Assembly (NCBI GenBank): GCA_009926935.1
Contig: RFNZ01000005.1
Location: 62,001 to 126,000, forward strand
Length of the DNA: 64,000 bases
DNA from: Pseudomonadota bacterium
GTDB lineage: Bacteria > Pseudomonadota > Alphaproteobacteria > Micavibrionales > UBA1664
Direction of reading: 5' to 3'
The notes beneath the pieces are model-generated. The model ran no database searches, had not been told where the DNA came from, and worked only from the letters and a program-made list of their open reading frames with translations. Position 1 is the first letter of the stretch, and each line of letters opens with the position of its first letter. Below, one piece after another: positions 20,134 through 28,490 of this stretch. The position numbers and the translations under genes were made by a program.

Positions 20134-22596
20134 TTAGCGTTTGAAAGGCGATCCTGGCTGGCTGACCGGTTTTGCCACCTGCCCGCCACCGCTGCCGGAT
20201 GATTGCAAACCAAGCTGAGGCGTACCAAAAAGACCCGCGGCGAGTGTATCGGCAGCACCTTTGAGAATTGATTTCACTTCGTCTGAGAGGCCTTCCGGCA
20301 TCATGGTCATGCCGGTTTTTGCTTTTTCTTCGACGGCTTCCATGGCGTCGTAACGCTCTTTGGGAACAATCTGCACTTCGTCTTTCTGCTTTAGGCCTTT
20401 ACCGCCACCGCCGGAGGAAGATGATTTTCCATCTTTATCCTCATCATCCTCTTTTTTGTCGCTACCTTCGGATTTTTGATTCTCGTCCTTAATTGCGTCG
20501 GCCCATTTTTTGCCGTCATCCTTCTTGGAGAAAAAATCCATCGGGTTGGATGGTTTTTCTGGGGCAGGTGCTGGCGTTGCGGCTTGCTTTGCCGTGGTTG
20601 CTTGCGCGGGAGCCGATACATCGATACCGCCGTTAAGCACTTGTACGCCCACAATCCCCATGCTTCCCGCGCGCATTGGGTCTTTGTTACGCAGCAAGCG
20701 AACGCCGTCTGCAATAGCTGCTATTTCCGGTGCTACGGGGATTGCTGGCGAGGATTTACGTGCCGTCCAGTCACGGCTCATCAGGCGGTCACGCAGGGCG
20801 CCAATATCCTTGAGGTGTTTTAGAATGAAATCATCTGTCTTAGGGAGGCCAATGAAGCGCTGCACGCGCATGGCCTTGGCATTACCGGGATTGCAATAGA
20901 ATACCTTGATACGGTTGATGGTCAGGCCAAATACAAGAATTGCATCGCCTTCCTTGAAGGTTTTTAGTTCGTCGAAAGTTGAACGCGAGCGAAAATCCGT
21001 GTTAGCAGAGGTGTTGCCGTAGTAACTGCCCCATGCCGATTGTCCTGAACCAGCACCTAACGAGAAACCTCCAACTACCGACACAAGCGCTTTACCCACA
21101 GTACGGTCAAAGAAGTCCTGCGTGCCCATTGGGTCTTCGAGCTTACCGAATATCTTGATGTTACAGTTACCTGTAATGGAGCGAGCTTCTTCCTTAACAC
21201 GCTTTTCAAGAGCGGCCATATCCTGCGCGGCATAAACAAGGCAGAAACCCAAAGAACGCGCCTGAGCGGCCATAACGCCCATACCGGCCGTGGTGTAGTA
21301 TCCGACCTCGTCGAAAATTGTAACAAACGGTGTGGTCGAGCGCGTTGGTTTGTTATCAATAACGGTTGCGGAATCCCCTTCGACGGATGCACCCAAGGTT
21401 GAGCCCATCATCCCTTTGAGGGTGGCAGCCACGATTTTACCGAGGTTTGCCGCTTCGTCCGGTGATTTTTCGAGCGCTGGTATGAGCACGATCAGGATAC
21501 GGCGATTGAGAACCACGTCGATCATATCGATATCGGCGTTTTTTGCCTCAAAGATGTATCCGTAGTCGTTACCAAGCGATTGGAGCGCACGCGTAAACTG
21601 CATGGTAAGATATCCGTGCTGCTGCTTGACGACGTTGGTATCGACCATCGGCTGGTCGGGCCCCAAAGGCTTTTCCATGCCGTTGTCGTCAAAGGCTGCA
21701 TCTACGTAGCCTGGCAGGGTATCGAGATATCCCTTCAAGCCCTCGCGGATGCGTTCAGGCAAGGCTGAGTCCCGGCTTAGTTTTACAACTTCAGGGAAGT
21801 TCATGACCTGACGGATTGTGTTAATGGAGAGCGGCATTTCCTGATGGTCGCGTTTCCAGGTGAGGGCAGGCATAAGCGAGGACAGGAGCGAGATTGCGCG
21901 CTCTTTCCACATGGCGTTATCGCCACCGGCTTCCGGCATGAGGCTCACAAGCATTTGCGTGAGGTAGGAAGCCGAGCCGCTGGAAAACGGGTTCAGGGAG
22001 TTTGACGGCGCCGGATCATCGGAGTTGCCGGTCATGTAGTTGAGAATCAGCAAGTCGTCATCACGCCCAAAACGGCGGGTAAGGGCCGTCAGCGACGACC
22101 AGAGATCTGTATCGGCCTTGCCGTCCACATAAATAAAGCCCGAACCCCACATAAGGGCGTTGGAGACGATGGATTTCAAGCCTTCCGTCTTACCGGCACC
22201 AGTTGTACCAAGATACAGGATGTGCGTACGGGCATCGTTGTTGGTAAACCAGCATTCTTCATTGCCGTACTGAACCGAGTTGCCGAGGTAAAGAATGCCT
22301 TTTGCTACGCCATCACGCTCGTTTTTATCTTTGAATTTTGTGTAGCCCGGAAGTTTGTAGCTCAATGTACGGTCAATTTTAACGAGCCACCAAAGATAGA
22401 AAAGCGTGAACGTCATGATGACGTCGGCCAGTATCGTTCCCATGCTTGAGAAAAATACCATTGAGCCCGTGACGAAAACTATGACGGCGGCATGATCAGA
22501 ATCTTTGAAAAAGTCATGCGCGCGCTGGCCCAGTGCCCGCGTATCGCGCAGGATGTGGGCTAGTGCGTAGTCATACTTTTTCTGGACTATTGCCAT
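20134..22596 (-). CDS. Type IVB coupling ATPase IcmO/DotL-like
   Basis: Inner-membrane AAA-type coupling protein that delivers substrates to a type IVB (Dot/Icm or IncI) machine. 820 aa: two membrane helices at about residues 36-72, Walker A GTTGAGKTEG from residue 130, Walker B VTIFDEVGYY, the PxFxSG-like NSLNPFSSGSASYLTQ and YAAQDMAALEK, all like Legionella DotL and IncI TrbC. After about residue 620 comes a low-complexity tail rich in Ala, Pro, Lys, Asp and Gly, then a short conserved-looking helix (GLSDEVKSILKGAADTLA). In DotL the C-terminal part binds adaptors. Third gene of icmP-orf-icmO. Confidence 0.85.
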   Translation of the reverse strand: MAIVQKKYDYALAHILRDTRALGQRAHDFFKDSDHAAVIVFVTGSMVFFSSMGTILADVIMTFTLFYLWWLVKIDRTLSYKLPGYTKFKDKNERDGVAKGILYLGNSVQYGNEECWFTNNDARTHILYLGTTGAGKTEGLKSIVSNALMWGSGFIYVDGKADTDLWSSLTALTRRFGRDDDLLILNYMTGNSDDPAPSNSLNPFSSGSASYLTQMLVSLMPEAGGDNAMWKERAISLLSSLMPALTWKRDHQEMPLSINTIRQVMNFPEVVKLSRDSALPERIREGLKGYLDTLPGYVDAAFDDNGMEKPLGPDQPMVDTNVVKQQHGYLTMQFTRALQSLGNDYGYIFEAKNADIDMIDVVLNRRILIVLIPALEKSPDEAANLGKIVAATLKGMMGSTLGASVEGDSATVIDNKPTRSTTPFVTIFDEVGYYTTAGMGVMAAQARSLGFCLVYAAQDMAALEKRVKEEARSITGNCNIKIFGKLEDPMGTQDFFDRTVGKALVSVVGGFSLGAGSGQSAWGSYYGNTSANTDFRSRSTFDELKTFKEGDAILVFGLTINRIKVFYCNPGNAKAMRVQRFIGLPKTDDFILKHLKDIGALRDRLMSRDWTARKSSPAIPVAPEIAAIADGVRLLRNKDPMRAGSMGIVGVQVLNGGIDVSAPAQATTAKQAATPAPAPEKPSNPMDFFSKKDDGKKWADAIKDENQKSEGSDKKEDDEDKDGKSSSSGGGGKGLKQKDEVQIVPKERYDAMEAVEEKAKTGMTMMPEGLSDEVKSILKGAADTLAAGLFGTPQLGLQSSGSGGGQVAKPVSQPGSPFKR

Positions 22597-22645
22597 CGTT
22601 TCTGGTCAGCGGGTCCTTTCCAATCCCGCGGGGCTTATTTGCTTT

Positions 22646-23236
22646 TTACGGCAAAATCAGCTTTTGGCTCTGTTGTTTTAAAAAATCATCCGCCGACATA
22701 GGTACGCCGTCGATACTGGCGGCGGGCGCCGATGGGGCCGAGGTCGGTGCCTGCTTTTGTTGCGCACCTGCCTGTTGTGGGGCCGTATCTACAGATTGTA
22801 CGCCTAAGAACATGCCAAGGTATCCGTACATGGCCATGCCAAGGTAGAGTGCAAACCAGACATAAAGAAAAAACGTAAACAGGCGTCCGATTTTTGATGC
22901 AGGCTTGATAATGACAGGCTGCGCGTTGGGGCCTACATGCATACGGCTATCGCGCGCTTTTTCAAGTGCGTGGGATGCCTTGATGAGGGCGCGCTCGGCC
23001 TTTTTACGGTCGCGGTAGACGGCTACGGTTTCTGCGGCGCCTTTGCCGCCATATTTTTTAAGGACGCTCAGGCCCTGCCTGTCAGCCTCGATGCGAATAA
23101 CGGCCGTTGCGGCATCGCTGAGGTCCATAATCCAGACAACAGGAGTCTCGGCGTCAGGCATGGACAGTATGAGCCGACCGTCAGCTACTTTTGCGCTCGG
23201 GCCATACTGGCCTGTTAGCAATCCCCAAATGCACAT
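22646..23236 (-). CDS. Unnamed membrane protein between icmP and icmO
   Basis: 196 aa. Residues 1-110 look soluble (mixed alpha/beta, then a charged helix with DRKKAERALIKASHALEKARDS), residues 118-145 form a membrane segment, and the rest is a Gln/Pro/Ala-rich linker ending with a conserved-looking DGVPMSADDFLKQQSQKL. I cannot match it to a named Dot/Icm or Tra/Trb component. Its place between two genes of the coupling complex (14 nt after icmP, about 50 nt before icmO) suggests a third subunit (inference). In plasmid R64 the gene between the corresponding trbA and trbC encodes a thioredoxin-like protein; this one has no CxxC. Confidence 0.72.
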   Translation of the reverse strand: MCIWGLLTGQYGPSAKVADGRLILSMPDAETPVVWIMDLSDAATAVIRIEADRQGLSVLKKYGGKGAAETVAVYRDRKKAERALIKASHALEKARDSRMHVGPNAQPVIIKPASKIGRLFTFFLYVWFALYLGMAMYGYLGMFLGVQSVDTAPQQAGAQQKQAPTSAPSAPAASIDGVPMSADDFLKQQSQKLILP

Positions 23237-23250
23237 TTCCTGTATTCTCC

Positions 23251-24513
23251 TTATGCTGCTTTTTTCTGTTTTGGTTTGCCTGCAGGGCCGTAATCGACTG
23301 GCGGTAGAGGGCGAACCAATATCGGGTTTTTCTGATATTCTATAAGGCCTTCAACCGCATCCATGACGCGGGGTTTCAGTATTGGCCTGTTGATCTGTTT
23401 TTCAGCGCGGTAGTGGGAGGCTACTCCTAGCGATTCAATGTGGAATGCCTGACGACCGAGATTGTTTAGTGGATACCAAAGCTCACGGTTATGGGCTCTC
23501 AGCCACACAAACATGGACGATGCTAGAACGCCGCCTTCTTCCCGTGCGGTGTTAAGTGCGCGCATAAAGGCGGTTGTCACATAGGCGTGGCGATTGCAGT
23601 TACTTAAAACTTTCTCGGAGAGTTTTTTATCGCGCAGAATTTTTCTGGCTTCGCCCAGAAGCTTCAGATCGCAAGATAGTCTTAGCCCCTTTTCATGATC
23701 CCAGCAGCAAGCGAGACGGCCAAGCATTTCATCCCCTTCCGTTCTTTTGCGGGATGCCTTGAGGCAGAAGCAGGCCAAGAGAACCTGTAACTCAGGGGGG
23801 AGTGACTTTTCGCCTTTCCATCGCGGGCCAAGCTGTTTTGCGAAAGCGCGCTCGGTTGGGTGTTTTTCGGGTATATTGTCTTTGACAGGTATTTCATTGA
23901 TGGCAAGCCACTCCTCGGGAGATAGCGCTTCACCAAACATAGGCTGCTTTACGGGAACGGGGCTGCCCGGCGACCTAACCGGCAAGGTATTTGGATTAAA
24001 TTTCAGAAAAGGCCGTATGACCTTGAACATTCTGGCCTGTGCTACTGCCAACTGCTCCAGACCCATCACTTTTCTGAAAAGGCTAGTAGGTCCATTGAAA
24101 ACGATATAGCCAAAAATGGCAAGGAAACCCGCAACTGTAAACCATCGCCATGAGTACATTGCGACATAGGATACAACGCGCAGGTGGTCATTACGGACAG
24201 TTTCGGGTTTGGCTACCTTGGCATATTCGCGCCATGTTCCAAATTTTGTGGGCATGAGGTCGATACGCTCGTTATCGCCCAGCTTTGCTTTTAGAGGTCC
24301 CTCGTCATCGAGATTGGCAGGCATGGGAACGCGGATGATGTCCTCGTCGTCCATCCAGATTGAGGCGACTTCCAGCTGGACGCTCCGCACGGCAAGGATG
24401 GCACCTGTCAGAGGTGTTCTGAACGACGACCAGACAAGCCACCCCAGCCCCACAACAATTGCTATGAGGAAAACAAAAATAAAAACATCATCGCCACTCT
24501 TTTCGCCGGCCAC
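23251..24513 (-). CDS. Type IVB secretion protein IcmP/DotM-like
   Basis: Inner-membrane partner of IcmO/DotL in the type IVB coupling complex. 420 aa with a membrane helix at residues 10-29, a second hydrophobic region around 115-140, and a soluble domain containing the family-typical FAKQLGPRWKGEKSLPPELQVLLACFCLKASRKR and HAYVTTAFMRALNTAREEGGVLASSMFVWLR. Legionella DotM is about 380 aa. First gene of icmP-orf-icmO, transcribed toward gyrB; 135 nt separate it from the tRNA gene. No other dot/icm gene lies in this window. Confidence 0.84.
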   Translation of the reverse strand: MAGEKSGDDVFIFVFLIAIVVGLGWLVWSSFRTPLTGAILAVRSVQLEVASIWMDDEDIIRVPMPANLDDEGPLKAKLGDNERIDLMPTKFGTWREYAKVAKPETVRNDHLRVVSYVAMYSWRWFTVAGFLAIFGYIVFNGPTSLFRKVMGLEQLAVAQARMFKVIRPFLKFNPNTLPVRSPGSPVPVKQPMFGEALSPEEWLAINEIPVKDNIPEKHPTERAFAKQLGPRWKGEKSLPPELQVLLACFCLKASRKRTEGDEMLGRLACCWDHEKGLRLSCDLKLLGEARKILRDKKLSEKVLSNCNRHAYVTTAFMRALNTAREEGGVLASSMFVWLRAHNRELWYPLNNLGRQAFHIESLGVASHYRAEKQINRPILKPRVMDAVEGLIEYQKNPILVRPLPPVDYGPAGKPKQKKAA

Positions 24514-24609
24514 TTAAATACCCTTGATAGGCTTGAATTTTTTACGAAAAATAGCCCTTCTTTGCGTCGCTTGCAATTTTATAAGAAAAGCATTTTAAAA
24601 CAAAGGGTC

Positions 24610-24638
24610 TTGCAGAGGAAAAGAACATCGGTTAACAC
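24610..24638 (+). promoter_or_regulatory. Possible tRNA-Thr promoter
   Basis: TTGCAG (24610-24615) and TAACAC (24633-24638) are separated by 17 nt and end 10 nt before the tRNA. The -10 is weak, so confidence is limited. Confidence 0.35.
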
Positions 24639-24648
24639 GCTACTCAAT

Positions 24649-24723
24649 GCCGGCGTAGCACAGCGGTAGTGCAGTCGATTTGTAATCGAAAGGTCGGGAG
24701 TTCAATCCTCTCCGCCGGCACCA
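24649..24723 (+). tRNA. tRNA-Thr (anticodon TGT)
   Basis: The acceptor arms GCCGGCG and CGCCGGC pair perfectly, followed by discriminator A and an encoded CCA. The D-arm is GCAC/GTGC with loop AGCGGTA, the anticodon loop is TTTGTAA and the T-arm has TTCAATC. The lowest anticodon-stem pair is a G-A mismatch. Anticodon TGT reads ACA threonine codons. It is a single gene between icmP and the two-component operon. Confidence 0.93.
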
Positions 24724-24831
24724 TTTCCTTTATTTTCCTTATTTTTCGGTCTTTTTGACGTTCCGCTTATAGAGCTTCGCGTATTGCTTTTGTAGCTATA
24801 AAATCAATTTATAAGAGAAATTGTTGGTAGT

Positions 24832-24888
24832 TTCATTTTGTATGCAGCAACGCATACAAAATGAATGATTATGATTGTATGCTGTAAC
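24832..24888. repeat. 14-bp perfect inverted repeat plus a third copy
   Basis: The arms 24832-24845 and 24852-24865 are exact reverse complements around a 6-nt spacer (AGCAAC). The core TTGTATGC recurs at 24875-24882, where 12 of 14 bases match 24838-24851. The stem is A/T-rich in its outer half and has no U tract after it, so it looks more like a three-part protein-binding site than a terminator. It lies about 50-110 nt upstream of the response-regulator start. Confidence 0.6.
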
Positions 24889-24943
24889 ATATTATTAATC
24901 ATAGGTTGTAATAGTGAGGACGGTTCATTTGATGGAGTGTCTC

Positions 24944-25366
24944 ATGATACAAGCTGTACACAAGCAGTCTATTTTTAAAAATCCGCATCAACTTAAGGTC
25001 CTTGTCGTGGATGATCAACCTGAAGTCAGGACGATGATCCGCGAGATTTTGCTTGATGCGAATGTCACCCAGGTATTTGAAGCGCCTGACGGGAAAGCCG
25101 CCATGCAATTCATTGATGCTGATTTTGACATGGTGGATTTGATTATCTGTGACTGGAACATGCCGGGCCTCAACGGTGTAGACTTTTTAAAGCAGGTGCG
25201 CAGCTGTTTTCCCGACTTGCCATTTTTGATGGTCTCAGGAAATTGTGACAAGAAATCTATTCTTGAGGCCAAAATCTCGGGGGTCAGCGCTTATATACGC
25301 AAGCCGTTCTCTCCGCTTCAGATGGAAGAGAAGCTTAAGATTCTGGTCGATAAAAAATACAACTAA
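24944..25366 (+). CDS. Single-domain response regulator (CheY-like)
   Basis: A receiver domain alone, about 140 aa. Acidic pair VVDDQ, phospho-acceptor Asp in IICDWNMPG, the conserved Ser/Thr position in LMVSGN and Lys in IRKPF. No output domain. I prefer ATG 24944 because GGAG stands 6 nt upstream; in-frame starts exist at ATG 24932 and GTG 24914. First gene of a three-gene run with a hybrid kinase and a second receiver, probably one operon (gaps of 12 nt and less). Confidence 0.83.
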   Translation: MIQAVHKQSIFKNPHQLKVLVVDDQPEVRTMIREILLDANVTQVFEAPDGKAAMQFIDADFDMVDLIICDWNMPGLNGVDFLKQVRSCFPDLPFLMVSGNCDKKSILEAKISGVSAYIRKPFSPLQMEEKLKILVDKKYN

Positions 25367-25378
25367 GGGTAGAATAGT

Positions 25379-26959
25379 ATGAGTATGATGTCCGTATCCA
25401 CGCAAAATGAGGCCTCTCTGCCTATTCTTGTCTTAAGCAACGACCTTGCCTTGCGGCAGTCGCTTTCTGCCCTCATGCCTGCCAGTGGCTGTATAGGGGG
25501 GGCCTTATCGCAGGCGTCTACCTTAATAGGTGCCAATCAGTATGCGTGCATCTTTATTGAGTGTGGGGAGGGACAAGCCAGCGCCATACCCGATATATGC
25601 GGGTTTCAGGGGGATCTGGCGCCAAGCCCTATCGTCACGCTTATGCATCAGCCTGATGAAGAGAATATACTTTGTGCTATGCGCCACGGTGCGCAGGAAT
25701 GTTTGCCGGTTTCTGATATTACGCCTGCACATATATCAAGTGCCGTGATCAAGGCCAAAGAGGCTTACGCCTACAGAAAAAGCCGCCACAGGGCTGAGGA
25801 AGAGCTTCAGCAAATCCGTAAAATGGAGGCGATAGGCAGGCTGACGAGTGGTGTTGCGCACGATTTTAATAATCTTCTGACGGTGGTTATGGGGAATATC
25901 CATTTATTACGCAGAAGATTTATCAACGGTGTTTCAAATTATGACCCTGCGGACATCATGACTAAGATTGAGGCCATTGAAAGTGTAGCCGATAAGGGTG
26001 CCGAGCTTGTGAGAAGGCTCATGGTATTCACACGACAAACGCCGCTCACTCAAGAGGTTGTGTCCGTAAATGCCTCCATAGAGGACACCTATGAGTTGCT
26101 CAAAAGAGCGGTTGGCGAAACTGTTGAAGTGACGGTTCTGTTGGATAAAGAGGCTTGGGATGTTGTGCTTGACCCTCTCGAGTTTGAGAACATGCTCATT
26201 AATTTTGCGGTCAATGCACGCGATGCCATGCCGGGTGGCGGCAAGCTTACGATTGAGACACACAATGTCGAAATTGATGCCAAACATGCGATGTATCACC
26301 CTGATATGAAGACTGGGCCGTATATCATGATCGCCATATCCGATACCGGCATCGGGATGACTCCAGATGTGATGAAAAACGTATTTGAGCCGTTCTTTAC
26401 TACAAAACCCCCAGGAGAAGGCACGGGCCTCGGTATGAGTATGGCCTACGGTTTTGTAAAGCAGTGTGGCGGATATCTGCATGTTTATAGCGAGGTCGGA
26501 AACGGTACAGTTTTTAGAGTTTATCTTCCGCGACATGTGTCAGAAAGCGCGAAGCCTTTGACTAATTCGTTCGAGGCAGAGAGTGATATTAAAAAGAATG
26601 TTCTTGTGGTGGATGACGATATAGTCATGCGGACTATTGCGAGTGCAACATTGCAAGGGCTTGGTTTTGAGGTCATGGAAGCCGAAGATGGCAGGACAGC
26701 CCTTGAAATCCTAAAAAGCCCTAGCTTTCATGTTGATGTTTTGTTTACGGACATCAACATGCCTGGAGACATTAACGGCATTGAGCTTGCAAAAAAAGCG
26801 CGCAATATGCTGCCGCATATCAAGGTTCTTTTATCATCCGGATATTCCGAGTGTGCGATCCCGGATTATATTTTGAACTCGGGAGAGAGTGTTATCAGCA
26901 AGCCTTATCACCGAGACATCTTACTACAGAAAATGAATCACATCATTGATGGAGAATGA
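25379..26959 (+). CDS. Hybrid sensor histidine kinase with N-terminal pseudo-receiver
   Basis: 526 aa, no membrane segment, so cytoplasmic. Residues 14-130 resemble a receiver but lack the phospho-acceptor aspartate. A short helix leads to the dimerisation/phospho-acceptor domain with His161 in GVAHDFNNLLTVV, then the ATPase domain with NFAVNARDAMPGGGKL, SDTGIGM and GTGLGMSMAYGFVKQCGG. A C-terminal receiver (about 404-526) keeps VVDDD, Asp in FTDINMPGD and SKPY. The HDFNN type resembles CckA. The stop overlaps the region upstream of the next receiver gene. Confidence 0.86.
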   Translation: MSMMSVSTQNEASLPILVLSNDLALRQSLSALMPASGCIGGALSQASTLIGANQYACIFIECGEGQASAIPDICGFQGDLAPSPIVTLMHQPDEENILCAMRHGAQECLPVSDITPAHISSAVIKAKEAYAYRKSRHRAEEELQQIRKMEAIGRLTSGVAHDFNNLLTVVMGNIHLLRRRFINGVSNYDPADIMTKIEAIESVADKGAELVRRLMVFTRQTPLTQEVVSVNASIEDTYELLKRAVGETVEVTVLLDKEAWDVVLDPLEFENMLINFAVNARDAMPGGGKLTIETHNVEIDAKHAMYHPDMKTGPYIMIAISDTGIGMTPDVMKNVFEPFFTTKPPGEGTGLGMSMAYGFVKQCGGYLHVYSEVGNGTVFRVYLPRHVSESAKPLTNSFEAESDIKKNVLVVDDDIVMRTIASATLQGLGFEVMEAEDGRTALEILKSPSFHVDVLFTDINMPGDINGIELAKKARNMLPHIKVLLSSGYSECAIPDYILNSGESVISKPYHRDILLQKMNHIIDGE

Positions 26960-26960
26960 C

Positions 26961-27341
26961 ATGCCGCCCCAAAGAAAACATGTGCTTGTCGTGGATGATA
27001 ATGAGTTTATCAGATTACTCTTAAAAGAGAATCTTGAAGATTGCGGTTATAACGTTGCCCTTGCCGTAAATGGGGAAGACGCAATCCATTACCTTGATAA
27101 AGGACATACACCTGTTCTGATTGTGACAGATATCATGATGCCAAAAAAGCAGGGTATCGAGATGATTGAAGAGGTGCGTGCCAAGCATCCCCACGTCAAG
27201 GTTTTGGCTATATCGGGCGGTGGCGCTACACGCGTGGGGGATATTCTCGCAAGAGCACAGGCAGCTGGATCTGATGCGGTTCTTGCCAAGCCTTTTAACA
27301 TGAATGACTTTGAGGCCACGGTAACGCGTCTAACGCGATAG
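26961..27341 (+). CDS. Single-domain response regulator
   Basis: 126-aa receiver with VVDDNEF, phospho-acceptor Asp in IVTDIMMPK, AISGGG and AKPF. ATG 26961 has GGAG 6 nt upstream; the frame also has TTG/ATG 15 and 12 nt earlier. It begins one base after the kinase stop, so it is the likely output or phosphate sink of the kinase. Its stop overlaps the convergent phosphoribosyltransferase gene by 12 nt. Confidence 0.84.
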   Translation: MPPQRKHVLVVDDNEFIRLLLKENLEDCGYNVALAVNGEDAIHYLDKGHTPVLIVTDIMMPKKQGIEMIEEVRAKHPHVKVLAISGGGATRVGDILARAQAAGSDAVLAKPFNMNDFEATVTRLTR

Positions 27342-28490
27342 TTTTTTATAGCGCTCAATTAGCCATTCGCGCCCCTCTTTTACGCGGAACATATCGCCAT
27401 AGCGGATGATGTCGGCTGTTGCGTATGTCTCGGGCCAGCGGTCCGGTAAAAAAGAACCTGTGCCTATGAGATCGAGAGGAGCTTTGGCCAAAGCCATAAT
27501 CCGGCACTTATCAGGGTTGAATCCGGATGAACCAATGATTTTAATGTTGGGAAAACCGGCTTTACTTAATTGTTCCCGAAAATGCCAAATGGCGGCTGCG
27601 CTGACACCCTCACCCAAAAGGTAGCTTTGATCACTTTCGGTTAGGTAGCTGCGCAGTGCCTGAGGCGCGTTCCGTTCGATGACTGCGTAGGAGGTCGGTT
27701 TATCAAGCCCCTCCATGTAGCGACCGCCATGTGTATCCAGCCTGAATTTGAGAGTGCCTGCCGAAGCCTCGCTCGGGAAAGATTTACAGACTTCAATTGA
27801 ATCCGAAATTTCACGGCCGAAGAAATCAGGCAGCACCGTAAAATCAGCATCCGGATTGTTTGTACGATATTGGCGCGCTGCTTCAAGTGTGGAGCCGGCG
27901 TATCCTACTAGTGCATGAGGCATGGTACCCATGCCTACGGTGCCTTCAAAAAAACGGGCGCCGCCATCGGTTGAAGTGCCAATAAAACCTTTGGCTTTTG
28001 GGTTTGCAAGGCGGGCACCCAATGTACCAGCATGTGCTGCGTAGGACATCATTTCTGCCATCTCGGCGCCAGCGCAATGTCTTGCACACATATCAATCAT
28101 GGGGGTCACAGGCAGCTCCAGAATCATGGTGCGGGCGTTATGGGCCGCTACGCATACAGGACCTGTTTTTTGAAGGATGTGTGTTTCCAGCTCGACCAGT
28201 TTCGAGAAAGGGCCGCTGAAAAAGAATAACGGGTCTCCGGCTCCTACGATTTCACCAGTCTTGAAGGAAGGCTGGATTGTAACTTTGAAGCTCTGTTCAT
28301 GGGCTACTTTCTCAAGCCAATCAAATGTAAGATCGCATGCCATAACGCTAGGGCGGCGCAGAAAAACCGCGTAGGTTACCTGTGTATCCTTGCCAGCCTC
28401 AATCACCTTACGTGTGCGGCTAAAATATTTATCGGTCCAGCGGGTAATATCCGCAGGACCGATAAAACGTTTGTAAAGCGCATCTATCAC
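27330..28490 (-). CDS. pncB: Nicotinate phosphoribosyltransferase
   Basis: Forms nicotinate mononucleotide from nicotinic acid and PRPP in NAD salvage. 386 aa beginning DALYKRFIGPADITRWTDKYF, with RHCAGAEMAEMMSYAAHAG, KGFIGTSTDGGARFF and the GTMPHALVGYAGS segment, and the PRPP-loop region IGSSGFNPDK and LDLIGTGSFLP. Length matches the short bacterial branch. Translation starts inside the end of the SIMPL gene (4-nt overlap), and the 3' end overlaps the convergent receiver gene. Confidence 0.85.
   Translation of the reverse strand: MIDALYKRFIGPADITRWTDKYFSRTRKVIEAGKDTQVTYAVFLRRPSVMACDLTFDWLEKVAHEQSFKVTIQPSFKTGEIVGAGDPLFFFSGPFSKLVELETHILQKTGPVCVAAHNARTMILELPVTPMIDMCARHCAGAEMAEMMSYAAHAGTLGARLANPKAKGFIGTSTDGGARFFEGTVGMGTMPHALVGYAGSTLEAARQYRTNNPDADFTVLPDFFGREISDSIEVCKSFPSEASAGTLKFRLDTHGGRYMEGLDKPTSYAVIERNAPQALRSYLTESDQSYLLGEGVSAAAIWHFREQLSKAGFPNIKIIGSSGFNPDKCRIMALAKAPLDLIGTGSFLPDRWPETYATADIIRYGDMFRVKEGREWLIERYKKLSR

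Noticed and set aside
20134..24513. Conjugative plasmid or integrative element carrying icmO/icmP
   Set aside because: No relaxase, integrase, replication gene or change in composition; housekeeping genes flank it directly.
24649..24865. Integration (att) site at the 3' end of tRNA-Thr
   Set aside because: No integrase and no repeat of the tRNA 3' end was found nearby; the inverted repeat does not copy tRNA sequence.
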